Of a DNA stretch of 64,000 bases, positions 11,000-23,037 are shown one piece after another (position 1 is the first letter of the stretch; each line of letters starts with the position of its first letter). A program made the position numbers and the translations under genes. Origin of the DNA: Sinotaia quadrata (lineage: Eukaryota > Mollusca > Gastropoda > Architaenioglossa > Viviparidae); NCBI GenBank assembly GCA_028829895.1, contig CM054177.1, forward strand, positions 49,806,664-49,870,663, given 5' to 3'. The notes under the pieces were generated by a model. The model did not search any database. It worked only from the letters and a program-made list of their open reading frames with translations, and was not told where the DNA came from.

Positions 11000-12080
11000 C
11001 ACCCTGGTTTAAGAGTATAATCAATGTAGGTAATGCTTATGTTAAAAGGTCCTGGCTTTAGACTGAAATCAATGTAGATAATGCTTACATTAAAAAGTCC
11101 TGCAATTAAGACTGCAATCAATGAGGTTAATGCAAGTTTCCTGCTTATGAGTTAGTATTTTGCGTAAAATTACAGGTAATACATAAACATTGCAGATATG
11201 CATAAAATTATAGATACTGCCATAAAATTAGCAGTACTGCACAACAGTACAGGTGTTGCAACACATTACCGGTACTGCATAAAATTATAGATATTGCCAT
11301 AAAATTAGAGGTATTGCATAACATTAGAGATAATGCATAACATTACAAGTACTGTATAGCATTGCAGGTATGTCATAAAAAGAAAGGCAGCAAAACTGAT
11401 GATATTAATTTCTTCATCCTCATCAACCACCATTATGCTCATCAAAATTATCAGTAGGGTTAGCATTCAGAAGAAATAACATTCAAGAAGGATTCTACTA
11501 AATTTATCTTAACATCTCTTTGCACAGATATTTTATCACTTAAGCTAAAAGTATATAGTTATTAAACTTTAAAAAAATCAAATCCACCATCACCACCAAC
11601 ACAACACAACAAAAAGGTTAACTGGGAATTAATGTTCTCCTTAAGACATGGCACTGAAAGCATAAAGATCATAGGCTATAATTTTAATTACATCTTGTAT
11701 AAATTTTATGTAAGAAATGTCTAAACTTTCAGCTCCCTGTTGCATATTTACCTCCCTTCGTTATTTCTGATATTTGTGATCAAGACACCCTATTTTTAAG
11801 ACTTGCTGGTTCTCTTTAAATTTAGAGAATGATCACCACCTTGTCAATATCATTAGTTGTATGAAAGAGAAATATACTTTAGTATATAACAGATAGTTTC
11901 AGAATATTTAATCCACTATTTTAATCCACATAGTTTCTAGAATATTTCATCCACTATTTTAGAAGACTCCTTGCAAAGTGATATGTTCAACTTGCAACGA
12001 GAAATATATTTTAGCATACAATAGATAGTTTCCAGAATATTTAATTTACTATTTTAGAAGACTCCTTGCAAGACAAAGTG
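11000..12080. repeat. Degenerate intronic repeat zone
   Basis: Several loose families occur. A pair of about 63-bp units lies at 11010-11130 (AATCAATGTAGGTAATGCTT). A run of about 18-20-bp units lies at 11160-11370 (GCATAAAATTATAGATA, GGTATTGCATAACATTA). A two-to-three-copy unit lies at 11865-12075 (GATAGTTTCCAGAATATTTA and TTTTAGAAGACTCCTTGCAA). Copy divergence is high. No coding sense was seen. Confidence 0.7.
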
Positions 12081-12180
12081 ATATGTTCAAGCAGAGAAAA
12101 TCTGAGGTAGGGAAAACTTGGAGGAGGTTCAATCGTAATTATTTAGAAGTCATTAAAACTTCTTGATTTCTCTTTGCAGG

Positions 12181-12632
12181 GCATGCTTGGAGGAGTACAT
12201 TCTTGATTGTCAAGAATCACTGAGAAGATTGCATGCTTGGAGGAGTACATTCTTGACTGTCAAGAATCATTGAGAAGATTGCATGCTTGGAGGAGTACAT
12301 TCTTGACTGTCAAGAATCATTGAGAAGATTGCATGCTTGGAGGAGTACATTCTTGACTGTCAAGAATCATTGAGACGATTGCATGCTTGGAGGAGTACAT
12401 TCTTGACTGTCAAGAATCATTGAGAAGATTGCATGCTTGGAGGAGTACATTCTTGACTGTCAAGAATCACTGAGAAGATTGCATGCTTGGAGGAGTACAT
12501 TCTTGACTGTCAAGAATCACTGAGAAGATTGCATGCTTGGAGGAGTACATTCTTGACTGTCAAGAATCACTGAGAAGATTGCATGCTTGGAGGAGTACAT
12601 TCTTGACTGTCAAGAATCACTGAGAAGATTGC
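12181..12632. repeat. 50-bp minisatellite carrying a palindrome in each unit
   Basis: Nine nearly identical units of exactly 50 bp begin GCATGCTTGGAGGAGTACAT and continue TCTTGACTGTCAAGAATCAC then TGAGAAGATT. Each has the inverted repeat ATTCTTGAC-T-GTCAAGAAT, with 9-bp arms and a 1-base centre. The first unit has one arm mismatch. The array starts directly after TTTCTCTTTGCAGG, a plus-strand acceptor-like sequence. It ends about 140 bp from the donor of exon 8 of the minus-strand RRM gene. Confidence 0.95.
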
Positions 12633-12707
12633 ATGCTCAGTCTTGCAGGAGATATCTGGACACTTATATAACTATGTGATTATTTATGATTATTTAGCAA
12701 AGATTTT

Positions 12708-12727
12708 GCAGGGGGGGGGAGGGGGGA
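12708..12727. repeat. Poly-G tract
   Basis: Two G runs (nine and six) separated by one A, on the plus strand. In the minus-strand RRM transcript this is a C-rich tract about 45 bases after the donor of exon 8. Confidence 0.85.
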
Positions 12728-12770
12728 GAAGAAAAATATCTTATAATTTATAGAAAATATATAAATTTAC

Positions 12771-12880
12771 CTTTCTTAGAAAAGAAAACTTTGAGTGATC
12801 TCCCCTTAAATTTTAGCCCATTTAAATCTGCAATTAATGCCTTTGCATCCTTCTCACTTGTAAATTTGGCAAATGCAAAT
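12771..12880 (-). CDS. RRM-protein gene exon 8 (second half of RRM2)
   Basis: TTTTTGTGTTTCAG acceptor and AAG|GTAAAT donor bound a 110-base exon. It starts with the RNP1 strand FAFAKF, followed by TSEKDAKALIADLNGLKFKG (helix 2) and RSLKVFFSKK (strand 4). This is a clear RRM second half, with the aromatic residues at the usual RNP1 positions. AC from exon 7 plus A gives Thr before FAFAKF. Residues are about 240-276. This is the best single RRM match in the window and anchors the family call. Confidence 0.88.
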
Positions 12881-13159
12881 CTGAAACACAAAAAGTTATT
12901 TTTAAAAAAATACATCAAATGTATTATGGTCTCAGCAACAAACAGATAGGTTCCAACAACTACCACCCAACTGCAAGGTATGCCTGTACAGTTACAGTGA
13001 GCTCATGACAAGTGCTGCTAGATTTAAAAGTGAAGAATCCTGTTCATTCGGAAATTAAGACTTAATCAATAAAATCAATAATTGTTGTATTGACAGAATG
13101 CGGGAAATATATGAAAATGTCTCCTGCTAATTTATCATCTACCAGGATCATTATATATG

Positions 13160-13375
13160 AGAACAATCAGTATCAGCCAGACCACATTATATGGAAAGGT
13201 CAATCAGTGTCAGTCAGATCACATTATATGGAGAGGTCAATCAGTGTCAGTCAGACCACATTATATGGAGAAGTCAATCAGTGTCAGCCAGACTACATTA
13301 TATGGGGAGGTCAATTAATGTCAGTGAAACCACTTTATACAGAGAGGAAAATATCAGCCAGACCACATTATATGA
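13160..13375. repeat. About 36-bp intronic tandem repeat
   Basis: Five to six units of GTCAATCAGTGTCAGTCAGA then CCACATTATATGGAGAG, more divergent toward the right. Confidence 0.88.
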
Positions 13376-13611
13376 CATATTGCTGTTCTAACATGTCTCC
13401 ATGGTTGTCAATATGCATTAAGCCCAAATCAGAATTGGACTTGTAAAGGAGCAGGCTGGTGACTGTCAATATAGGGCAGTATTGAAATTTTTGTTTAAGC
13501 CATGGCAAATTGCAATATTAGATAAGATCCCTCCTCCTGCCATAAAGAGAAGATGTCAATGGTGATTGTAAAATGACACAATGAATTGCTTCCAAACTCA
13601 TAATGCTCAAT

Positions 13612-13742
13612 GTTCCATGAAGAGTTTTTGGAGCCTTATTCACTTCTAATTCCCTGCTGTGCCATTTTCCAAGCAGGTGCAATGAAGAGTGTTGGAGCCT
13701 TATTTACTGCCAGTTTCCTACTGTGCCATTTTCCAAGTAGGA
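13612..13742. repeat. Two-copy direct repeat of about 66 bp
   Basis: The words ATGAAGAGT, TGGAGCCTTATT and CTGTGCCATTTTCCAAG recur in the same order at about 13618-13674 and 13683-13736. Confidence 0.8.
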
Positions 13743-15020
13743 TGGCATCTAAATTTTGTCACCATCTGAAAGACGCAATCGTTTCATGGGCTTAGGAAAA
13801 AAGATGGAAATACATGGTATTAACCATATATAGACTATAGTAAATAACAGACTCTCACTTTCCACTGACTTCAATGACTGAACTAAAACTAATGTGGGAC
13901 TGATCACTTTCTATTTGACTTCAATGATGACTGACCTAAAGCTAAAACTAATGTGGGGCTGACCCAAGATAAGCCATTTTACATGTTTGTTGGGGAAAAA
14001 AAGAAATACTTTTACCAGCTCAACCTAAAAACTGTTTGTCACTGGCAAACTTTACATCTCTGCTTTGAAACAATCTGCCTGGTTACTTGCCAGTGTTTTA
14101 TGTCGCCATTTGATCCATTGCTGCTGTAAATTAATCTCTATCATCAACCAGAACAGTTGACTGGCTAGGGCATTATAAATTATATGATTTTTATCTTTCT
14201 AATACATTTTCATGGGTGTCACCGTCAGTATCAGACCCAGATAGATATGAGAGCAGGCTAGGAACTGTCAAATTACACTATCTGGAAGTTTGTCTTAAAG
14301 GCTGTGAGACCTAGATGGTCCACAGCATTTCAAGAGGTTGCTGATCAAAACTCTCTCATTCCTCTTCTGTATGTGGCCTTTCTGACTGACAATCCTTTGG
14401 GCATATGTCTCCAGTCAGGAAACCAATACCTAATGACTTAGAATAACATTTCTCCTTTTGTGTATTAGGAAACATCAAACCTAGAGGTTTGGCACTGAAA
14501 GCTACAAGCATAGATTGCACACACTGATGCATGTGTGCACTTCAGCATCCAGCTCCATATTGCAAATGTTAATTTTCACCAAACAATGTGACTTGAGAGG
14601 CACCACAACCACTCCAAACAAATCATCACACCCTTCTCACTACGTTTCACATCAAGTGTACTGTTTCCATTGGACAAAGGGACAACTAGGTATTTAAGTG
14701 CTAACATCTATGTCATGGGAAAAGCATGGAGCCAAAATTATATTTTATTTCATGGTCTGCACAGACCGCTAACGGACTAAGGGAAGTAATCCCTGTCAAA
14801 AACTTTTAAAATTTGTTCACCAAAATCTCACCTAGCCCAGACAGACGTATTTAGACAAAGTGCATGTATCATTTCATGCATAGATATAATTATATATTGG
14901 ATGAATGCAGAGTATTCATAAATGTATACGCATGAACGTCGCTTGTTTATGAGCCAAATAAGAAATATTAGCTAACGCACAGTAGATTTTGCCTTAGGTA
15001 GTGAGATGCGTGCAGATAAA
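13743..15020. other. Intron, no gene seen
   Basis: Intron 7 of the RRM gene. A two-copy repeat (AAACTAATGTGGG-type, about 13855-13965) is visible. From about 14760 the base composition becomes less AT-rich, leading into the promoter-like cluster at 15.0 kb. Confidence 0.4.
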
Positions 15021-15021
15021 G

Positions 15022-15100
15022 CACGTGCATCAGCAAATTAGAATCATGAGGTACAAAACTTCTAGAACCTCTGAAACTATTAGGAAAAGTATATAAGGGA
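15022..15100 (+). promoter_or_regulatory. Promoter-like cluster: CACGTG, TTCTAGAA, TATA
   Basis: Within 80 bp lie a CACGTG palindrome (15022-15027), a TTCTAGAA palindrome in a heat-shock-element-like context (CTTCTAGAACCTCTGAAAC, 15059-15077), and GTATATAAGG (15090-15099). This is a plausible plus-strand core promoter inside an intron of a minus-strand gene. No plus-strand coding exon is seen downstream. It may belong to an old LTR or a noncoding transcript, or be chance. Confidence 0.3.
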
Positions 15101-17351
15101 GGAGAGATTATAATTTTCTTGATAAACACGGGGAATTATATATGAGGACATTAACTTCATTTTGTGGTGAAATTTTGTATATGGAGATTTTACTAAGGAG
15201 AGTTGGGAATATCTCTGTCCACCCCATTTCTTCGTCCGTCGAGTGCCACGTATTAAATCGAGGCAACTTGTTTAAATACATCCTGGCGAAGTGAAAAGTC
15301 CAACCTTCAAGATATCAGTTGCATGCAGCTGATGACATATCAGCCATTTCATCTCTCTGTCTGAGCTTTGTTTCAAAGTTTCTATTCCGCAGTTGGAGGG
15401 ATGATAATAATTTTGGAGTCCTACAGATTCAAGAGGTACTACATCCATAGACGCGAGGTCACACTTCACCAGACAATTCATCTGGTAATGACGGACATCG
15501 CTGAGGTTTTCCATTGTCATGGTGACAAGAGAAATCAGTAATAATTACCAAGTTGGCAACAGGCCAAAGCACAGATCTGCCCATATACGGGAAATCTGAG
15601 ATGGTGACTTGATCTGCAGATCTTTGCTGTCAAGCAACGCAACAATTGCATCATCTTCTCTTCAAAGCACCCCTTATGAGTGACGCGTGAGATTACGTAA
15701 TCTCTCTTTGAACATTGACACTGCTAAGTGAAGTTAAAATAGAAGGCAAAAGCGCACCTAGAACTGTATAGCTGATTTAAGAATAAGAACATTTAATCGT
15801 ATTCTTGTCGGACAGATATTCTTTATTGTTGTTATTGATTGGTAATATGAACTTTAATATGGTGGTAAATCCACGCCTATTTTGTGTATGAATTGTTGTT
15901 CATGATAGTGGTGTAATTTACTGCATAAGAATTGTATATTTACTTTATTTTCACCTTTTTGAATTTCATCATTTTCATCACCCTTTCCCCACAGAGTGTA
16001 TGATATTGGAAAGGTGTATGCTTGATTTAACAACTGTGTGAAAGAGAAATGCCCCAATTAGGTTAATAAAACCTAATTTTCACTTTCTAAAAACTCATTA
16101 TTCACAGTTTTTGAGAAGGGCGAAAGAGTTCGTATTTGTATTGTTTCGTTCTGTTCATCTGTTTGTCCAATATTCACTATCATCATATTCGCACACTCGC
16201 ATACACAGTCAATAAAACATTCCTTTGCATGACAGAATAAATTGGGCCCCACCCAGAATCAATGGTGTCTGTCTTTCTTTTGTAACATCTTAAAGACGAC
16301 ATATTACTGGCCCATATCATGAAGCTGTCCGCTCCCTTGAGATACACAGGAAGAGCCAAATGAGACCTCCTTGAGTCTCTCTCCATGACAATCTAGCAGA
16401 TATATGACCAATTTTCAAAAGACAAGAATGCTTTTTCATACTTGCAATTAGAACAATTTACTTTAATAAATGGAAGTAAGAATACTCTTTAGGTTGACCA
16501 CAAGAATAAAACACAGTACTATCAGAAACAATCAAACAATTCGGGTGTCAGCTAACCAAAAGGTAAATAAATACATCTTATCTGATCTCAAAGATAATAA
16601 AAATAAAAAGGAATAAAAGATATAATAAAATGAAGTGGGAGAAGAGTTAAAATCTGCAGCCCTGCAAAACATCTTTACCTCTGCTGTGTGAAAAATGTTA
16701 CTAACTGGGTGTGGTAATCACACATGGAACATGCTGCTAGGTTCGTCCTATGTTATTTATTCCTTCCCCACTTTGATGGCATTAACACTTGGCCTGTCAC
16801 TATATGAATCCCATGATTCTTGCACTATTTTTATCGTGTGCATTTAAAGAAAGATAATTGTTTTCCTGAATATTAACCAGATGTGAATACATATAGCTCC
16901 TACCAGCCTCTTTGCTAATTTTCGATTGCATCTCACTCCAGGTGCCGAGGGAGACTACTCTGGGCAAGGGATGTTATCTGGTAAACAATTTTACATTTTA
17001 TCTCCCTTGAATTTAAGGTAGCCACTTTGTCCTTGTTTCTGTCTGTGACAGTATTTATACTCTCTGTCTGTCATATCAGATAAATATTCAGGATAAACTT
17101 TTACTTAGAAACATTCCTTTTTCACACCAAAACTATAATCACTGCAGTGTTTCCCTTACAATGACGCTTTGATAACTCTGGGACCACAGCTTAGACTTAT
17201 GAAAGATAGTCTTATGAAAATGGTTTTTCAAATGTGGTGCCGACTGATGCGCCTCTTTATCATAGAATAATTTCAATGGAATGAGTTTAAGGTAAGCATT
17301 TGAAAGAGGGACACCCATCTAGAAAATAAATAATATTAAATAAAAACTTAC
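15101..17351. other. Intron, no confirmed gene
   Basis: Intron 7 of the RRM gene. Minus-strand ORFs of 82 codons (15272-15520) and 67 codons (16183-16386) are open, but have no recognisable domain and no matching splice phase. From about 14.8 to 16.0 kb the sequence looks less repetitive and richer in CpG than its surroundings. Confidence 0.35.
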
Positions 17352-17425
17352 GTAGATTTACGACCTTTTTTAAACTCCAGTTCTTGAAAGTTGTGTCTGT
17401 TGCCTAATAGACTTAATATTTCTTC
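17352..17425 (-). CDS. RRM-protein gene exon 7 (RRM2 helix 1 and strand 2)
   Basis: TTTTATTGACAG acceptor and TAC|GTAAGT donor bound a 74-base exon in phase 0: EEILSLLGNRHNFQELEFKK, then GRKS, with two bases left. It continues exon 6 (VYIGNIENTTTK) and leads into FAFAKF of exon 8. Together they make one complete RRM fold of about 72 residues. Residues are about 216-239. Confidence 0.83.
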
Positions 17426-17754
17426 CTGTCAATAAAAGATTAATATTTAATATAAAAATAATTCTACACTTTTAAACTGCTTTAGTAAAATCAGAATTTA
17501 TGTTAGAAAATAGAGAAAGAATAAATGGCTTACTCTTATTATTAAAAATTTTCAGTCTTTTACAATCCACAATAATAAAAAGATGATAATACAAACAGAT
17601 ATAATTTTTAGATCTAAACTAATGAACCATTAAGAGTTAAGATATTTTTTTCCTAGTGATTTTGAAATGGTGTAAGCAATCATGATCTACCCACCCAAAC
17701 TGTAACTATTAGTATTAAAGAATTTTAATATGAAAAGTGAAATACATATACCTA

Positions 17755-19170
17755 ATACTGTAACTCTATTACGAGAGTTTAACACAAATTTTTGTAGCTC
17801 TTTTACCATGGCCACATTTGTAGCTCTACTACGACAAGTTAACACGTTCCTTTGTAGCTCTAATACCACAGTTTAACACAAATCTTTGTAGCTCTATTAT
17901 CACAGGTTATAGTTATATTTGTAACTCTTTTACCACAGATTAACACATATCTTTGTAGCTTGGCTCTATTATGACAGGTTAACTTGTGTAGCTCTATTTC
18001 AACAGGTTAACATATATCATTTTAGCTCTATTATAACAGGTTAACATATATCATTTTATCTCTATTATGACAGGTTAACAGTTACATTTGTAACTCTACT
18101 ACCACAAGTGAACATGCACCTTTGTAGCTCTAATACCACAGGTTAACACAAATCTTTGTAGCTCTATTATCACAGGTTACATTTGTAGCTCTAATATATA
18201 TATATAGGTGTGTGTATGTAACAGTTACATTTGTAGCTCTAATACTACAGATTAATATGTATTTTTGTAGCTCTATTACCACAGGTGAATATGTACATTT
18301 GTAGCTCTAATACCACAGGTTAACAGTCACAATTGTAGCTCTAATATTATAGGTTAACAGTTATATTTGTAGCTCTATTACCACAGGTTAATACATATCT
18401 TTGTAGCTTTATTATCACCGGTTAACAGTTACATTTGTAGTTTTAATACCACAGATGAACATTTACATTTGTAGCTCTAATGCCACAGATTAACAATTAT
18501 ATTTATAGCTTCAACATTACTTTTAACAGTTACATTTGTACTCTAACATTATATGTTAAATGTTGCATTTTTAGCTATAATACCACATTTTAACATTACA
18601 TCTGTAGCTCTAATGTCACAGCTTAGCACACATTTTTGTAACTCTAATACCACAGGTTACCATGTATCTTTGTAGCTCTGTTATCATAGGTTAATATTTA
18701 CATTCATCTCTTTTATCACTGGTTAACAATTGCATTTGTAGTTCTAATATCACAGGTTAACAGTTACATTTGTAGCTCAATTACCACAGTTTAACAGTTT
18801 TATCTATAGCTCTAATAAACAGGATAACAAAGTAACTTTGTAGCTCTAAAACCACAGGTTAACAGTTATATCTATAGCTCTAATACACGGATAACAAAGT
18901 AACTTTGTAGCTCTAAAACCACTGGTTAACAGTTATATCTATAGCTCTAATACATGGATAACAAAGTAACTTTACAGCTCTAATACACAGGATAACAAAG
19001 TAACTTTGTAGCTCTAAAACCACAGGTTAACAGTTATATCTATAGCTCTAATACACGGATAACAAAGTAACTTTGTAGCTCTAAAACCACTGGTTAACAA
19101 TTACATTAGCAAGTCTAATACCATAGCTTAACATGCTTTGTAGCTCTAATATCACAGGTTAAGTACCTTT
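17755..19170. repeat. 1.4-kb degenerate 33-36-bp minisatellite seeded on a donor site
   Basis: About forty units of TTGTAGCTCTAATACCACAG followed by GTTAACAGTTACAT, with length and sequence drift. A short TATATATATA and GTGTGTGTATG insert lies at about 18192-18217. The right-hand end (about 19130-19170) is the exon 6/intron 6 junction: on the minus strand ACTACAAAG|GTACTTAACC is the functional donor, and each unit is a version of it (GCTACAAAGGTGCATG at about 18115 keeps the GT). Confidence 0.88.
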
Positions 19171-19249
19171 GTAGTTGTATTTTCAATGTTTCCTATGTAC
19201 ACCTCTTTTCTTTCCTTGTCTAGAGTGCTGATAGAACTTGAGACCGAGG
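19167..19249 (-). CDS. RRM-protein gene exon 6 (start of RRM2)
   Basis: TGTACCTCTAG acceptor and AAAG|GTACTT donor bound an 83-base exon. G from exon 5 plus CC gives Ala, then SVSSSISTLDKERKE and the RNP2 strand VYIGNI with ENTTTK, ending in phase 0. It supplies exactly the missing first strand of RRM2. The start and end phases both match the neighbours, although no long ORF marks it. Residues are about 188-215. The last eight coding bases belong to the adjacent minisatellite unit. Confidence 0.8.
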
Positions 19250-20695
19250 CTAGAGGTACAGAAACACTTTTTCAGTCAACAAAATCCATTCCCAGGACTC
19301 ATCATAATAACATTGCAAAATAGTTTTTCAAAACTCCCATGAAAATAACCCATGCAATCAGTATCACTCAACCTTAATTCTGAATAGAGTTAGATGGGAA
19401 AAGCTAAACCAAAGTGCTTCTCTATTTAATTCTGAAAGGAGATGGGGGTGGGGGTGGGTGAGTTATATAAAAGTGCACCAGAGTGCACCAGTGTTTTGAT
19501 TCTGAACAGTTTGGTGGGAAACTAAAGCAGAGTGCACCACTGTTTAAATTCTGAATAGTTTGGTGGGAAAAGCTAAACCTAAATGCATAAAGGAAGAAAA
19601 TGCCATACTGCACTGAAAATAAAATTATAAACAATGAAATTCTGTTTATTAAAAAAATAGTATTAGTTAGCAATAAAACAGTTTTACAGCAGACCTTTTT
19701 TTGGACTCTTTAGCTTAGAGTACAAACTGATCTCTCTGGCCTGCTAGACAACAGCTGCTGGCATCTCTGCTGGCCAATAACTGTCAGAGTTCATTCCCTC
19801 TTGTACGTGTTAGACTTAGCTAATCATAGGGCAATATTTATAATTTTTGTGCTTTAATAGTTCATGTTTAAATGGAGTATATATATTCATCATCCATTTC
19901 ATGTGTCAAGAATGGAAAAATAATACTAATCTGTAATCATAATAAAAAAATCATTTGAAAACTTGCACTTCCCACCCCTTACACACACACATACAAACAA
20001 CATTAATTAACACTTTACTATTGCACAATAATAAACTTGTGATTGAACTATATTTTGGGATTATAAGCTATATAATCCATGAATCACAAGCCACCTTTAA
20101 CTACTGATATCCATCATATCACAATCTGGACTAAACTGGCAGTGATCTAAGTACAGAGCATGGATTACAAACCACTTTAAAATGAATGACCACTGTAATC
20201 CATTATATAATACTGCTGACATCTCACTTGAAATACAAAAAAGTAAAGGTGTTTGAAATGTATTTAGATTAAAAAAAAAAACAACTACACAATTCAACTA
20301 CATTAACATAAATAAATAAATTAATGAAAAAAAAACCCCTTGATTATCTGACTCATTTATGCAAGCCAGATAAGTGTTAAAAATTGAGACTAATTTTTAT
20401 CAGAATTAAAATTGAGAATATTTTTGTCAGATAAAAGATGCATGCAAGTCATTAATATTTTTGCCACATAAAGAATGCATTTGAGATAAAAAGGTGCATG
20501 CAAGTCATTAATTTTTTGCCACATAAAGAAGAATGCATTTGAGATAAAAAGGTGCACAATACACTGATTTCTGTATATCATTCCCCTCCAAATGTAATTT
20601 CGATAAGAAAGTGATATTTTATTTTATCTTTTAAGAAAAAATTCATTTGAATACAAGTAAAAAGAAGAATAAATAAGACTTATACAAAACAGTTC
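19250..20695. other. Intron, no gene seen
   Basis: Intron 5 of the RRM gene. A loose two-to-three-copy repeat at about 19400-19590 (GAGTGCACCA, TTTGGTGGGAAA) and a duplicated block at about 20440-20560 (GTGCATGCAAGTCATTAAT) are visible. Confidence 0.45.
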
Positions 20696-21215
20696 TGACA
20701 TATTTATTCATATTCTAAACAAAAGACACCTTGAACATTGTCCTGACATTTATTCATTCTATAGATAGTAGACACCAGAAATATTGTCCTGACATTTATT
20801 CATTCTATAGATAGTAGACACCTGAAATATTGTCCTGACATTTATTCATTCTATAGATAGTAGACACCAGAAATATTGTCCTGACATTTATTCATTCTAT
20901 AGATAGTAGACACCAGAAATATTGTCCTGACATTTATTCATTCTATAGAGAGTAGACACCAGAAACAGTGTCCTGGCATTTATTTATTCTATAGGTAGTA
21001 GACACCAGAAATATTGTCCTGACATTTATTCATTCTATAGATAGTAGACACCAGAAATATTGTCCTGACATTTATTCACACTATAGATAGACACCAGAAA
21101 CATTGTCCTTACATTTATTCATTCTATAGATAGTAGACACTAGAAATATTGTCCTGGCATTTATTCACACTATAGAGAGACACCAGAAACATTGTCCTGA
21201 CATTTTTTCATACTG
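20696..21215. repeat. 46-bp minisatellite, about eleven copies
   Basis: The anchor CCTGACATTT recurs at a 46-bp period from 20742. Unit: CCTGACATTTATTCATTCTA then TAGATAGTAGACACCAGAAA and TATTGT. Copies decay toward the right. It lies in an intron of the RRM gene. Confidence 0.92.
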
Positions 21216-22472
21216 TGGATAGCAGACAGCAGGAATTATCTTCCCGATATTTCTTCATACTTTGGATTTCAAACACCAAGAACCAATTTACTGACATTCA
21301 AACAACAGATATAATGTTTTTCTGATACATTTCTTTAAACTGTATATATCAGACTATAGGCACTATTTTCCTGCCATAGGTAATCTTAATCAAGACTGGA
21401 CACCATTTTACAAAAAAATCAGTTTCTTTTTAAATAATTAATTCAATAATGAAAAATGCAAAAGAAACCAAAGTTATTAGCTTAGATATAACTTATGTAA
21501 TTTACACTGTTCTTCAATTCCTTTCATTTGATTTCTGCATCTTAAAATTTCCCCTAGCACCAAAGTAACATATTAGCCATTATGGAGTGCTCTTCTGTTG
21601 GCCCCAAAAGAAAAGTTCAGTCAAATTTTAAGATAATTTAAGCTTTAGCATATTCGGTAGTAGTATAGCAATATATACCAACTTTAAAAACAATTTAAAT
21701 TTTTATATATTAAAAAAATTATGAAACTTTCATAATTTTTAGATAAGATGATAATAAATATGTAATTTTAATTGTTAAAATTATTTCCTAAGGTTATAAT
21801 ACAGGCAAGTTTGGTAGTCTCTAGTTGTGGCAATCCACTTAATGACATCCATTTCTTATTTATGAATTGAGGTGAACTAGTTCTGATATAGATGAAGCAC
21901 ACATATATACATCTTGGTATCCATAAGTAGTAGGAATTCACCTTGTACCCTAATTTACACACCATTTACATATAAATTATGCCATGTGTACAAAATCAGA
22001 TTAAGAACATTACTAAAAATGGAACTTGTTTCTAACCCAGAAACTTGCTTGTAATACTGAATGTTGAAATGTGAAAAATGCTTCTGGTAAATTCTGTGTG
22101 CTATATACCCATGTGCCATGTATATTTATTATGTGTGGATATTGTAAATGTTCAAAATGTAATTTTTTTAATGACTGCATTCGTATATGAATTTGAACAT
22201 TGTGCATGACATAACAGAATGACTGACAATATGAAAGTTAACTTTCGTTACTGTTAGATTATAATAAAAAAGTCAACAGCTGTACACTTTTAGGACTAAT
22301 TTTATGATTGAAAATGACAACACAAGCAACAAAACAAATGATAATTGTTGTCAACAACAGTACTCTTAACCACTATAATAAAGTGATGTAAATTCAACTG
22401 TTACTGTTGTTTGTGTTATGCAAAATTAGACAAAAGCTTGATGAATCGTATATTAACAAATATAATTCTTAC
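21216..22472. other. Intron, no gene seen
   Basis: The rest of intron 5 of the RRM gene. An ORF at 21768-21965 contains WMSLSGLPQLETTK, which resembles an RRM first strand, but its splice sites do not fit (see rejected items). Confidence 0.4.
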
Positions 22473-22555
22473 CTGCTTGTGATAGTTTTTCATTGTTCAT
22501 GTCTGGATGACCAGTTGCGTCCATTGATGATAAGGATGATGGCAAGTTGGGGAGC
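22473..22555 (-). CDS. RRM-protein gene exon 5 (linker)
   Basis: TGCAATTGAAG acceptor (weak tract) and CAG|GTAAGA donor bound an 83-base exon. AG of exon 4 plus G gives Arg, followed by LPNLPSSLSSMDATGHPDMN and NEKLSQA, with one base left. Residues are about 160-187, a Ser/Asn-rich linker between RRM1 and RRM2. Phase matches exons 4 and 6. Confidence 0.75.
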
Positions 22556-23037
22556 CTTCAATTGCAAACAAGCAACAAAATATTATAACGGCTACTAGAG
22601 AGACAATTCATTGAAGATTAAATGTCAATTATACATCAAAATTTATTTTTTCCAACTGAAAATGGATGCCCCAATTCTTAACCGATGTATAAACTTCTAA
22701 AAGGAAAAAAATAAAATACTATGCTATCTGTAATATTTTAAATAGATCTGTTTATATTTTATATTTCAAAATGAGTTTTAGTATTTGCTAATGTATAATA
22801 CCAAAATACAAACAATGTACACAAAATTCATGCTTTACTAAAATCATTCTTTTCAAGTTAAATCAATTCTCCTGAATTCTTAGCTTATCATTTCAGTTAA
22901 CACAGGTAAGCACGATCTATACTGCTTTGTATACTGTATGATGGTAGAACATAATTTGCATAAACATTACATTAGGAAATTAAAACAAATAATAATAATG
23001 CAGGTGAGCACTAAGAAACAGTTTCAAAAACACAAAC
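22556..23037. other. Intron, no feature seen
   Basis: Intron 4 of the RRM gene. Plain AT-rich sequence. Confidence 0.4.

Noticed and set aside
15272..15520. 82-codon minus-strand ORF opening with ATG in a less AT-rich island
   Set aside because: No domain, no donor in the right place; lies in an RRM-gene intron with incompatible phase.
16183..16386. 67-codon minus-strand ORF with protein-like composition (ADSFMIWAS)
   Set aside because: Faint resemblance to a Tc1-type block only; too short, and no phase-matching splice sites for the RRM gene.
17352..17425. Alternative acceptor GGAAG four bases inside exon 7 that would let exon 5 join exon 7 directly in phase
   Set aside because: It would leave RRM2 without its RNP2 strand, while exon 6 restores a full domain.
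21768..21965. Minus-strand ORF with WMSLSGLPQLETTK, resembling an RRM first strand and a possible missing exon of RRM2
   Set aside because: No donor follows the motif in frame and no acceptor gives the needed phase. The exon at 19167-19249 supplies the RRM2 first strand with correct splice sites and phase.
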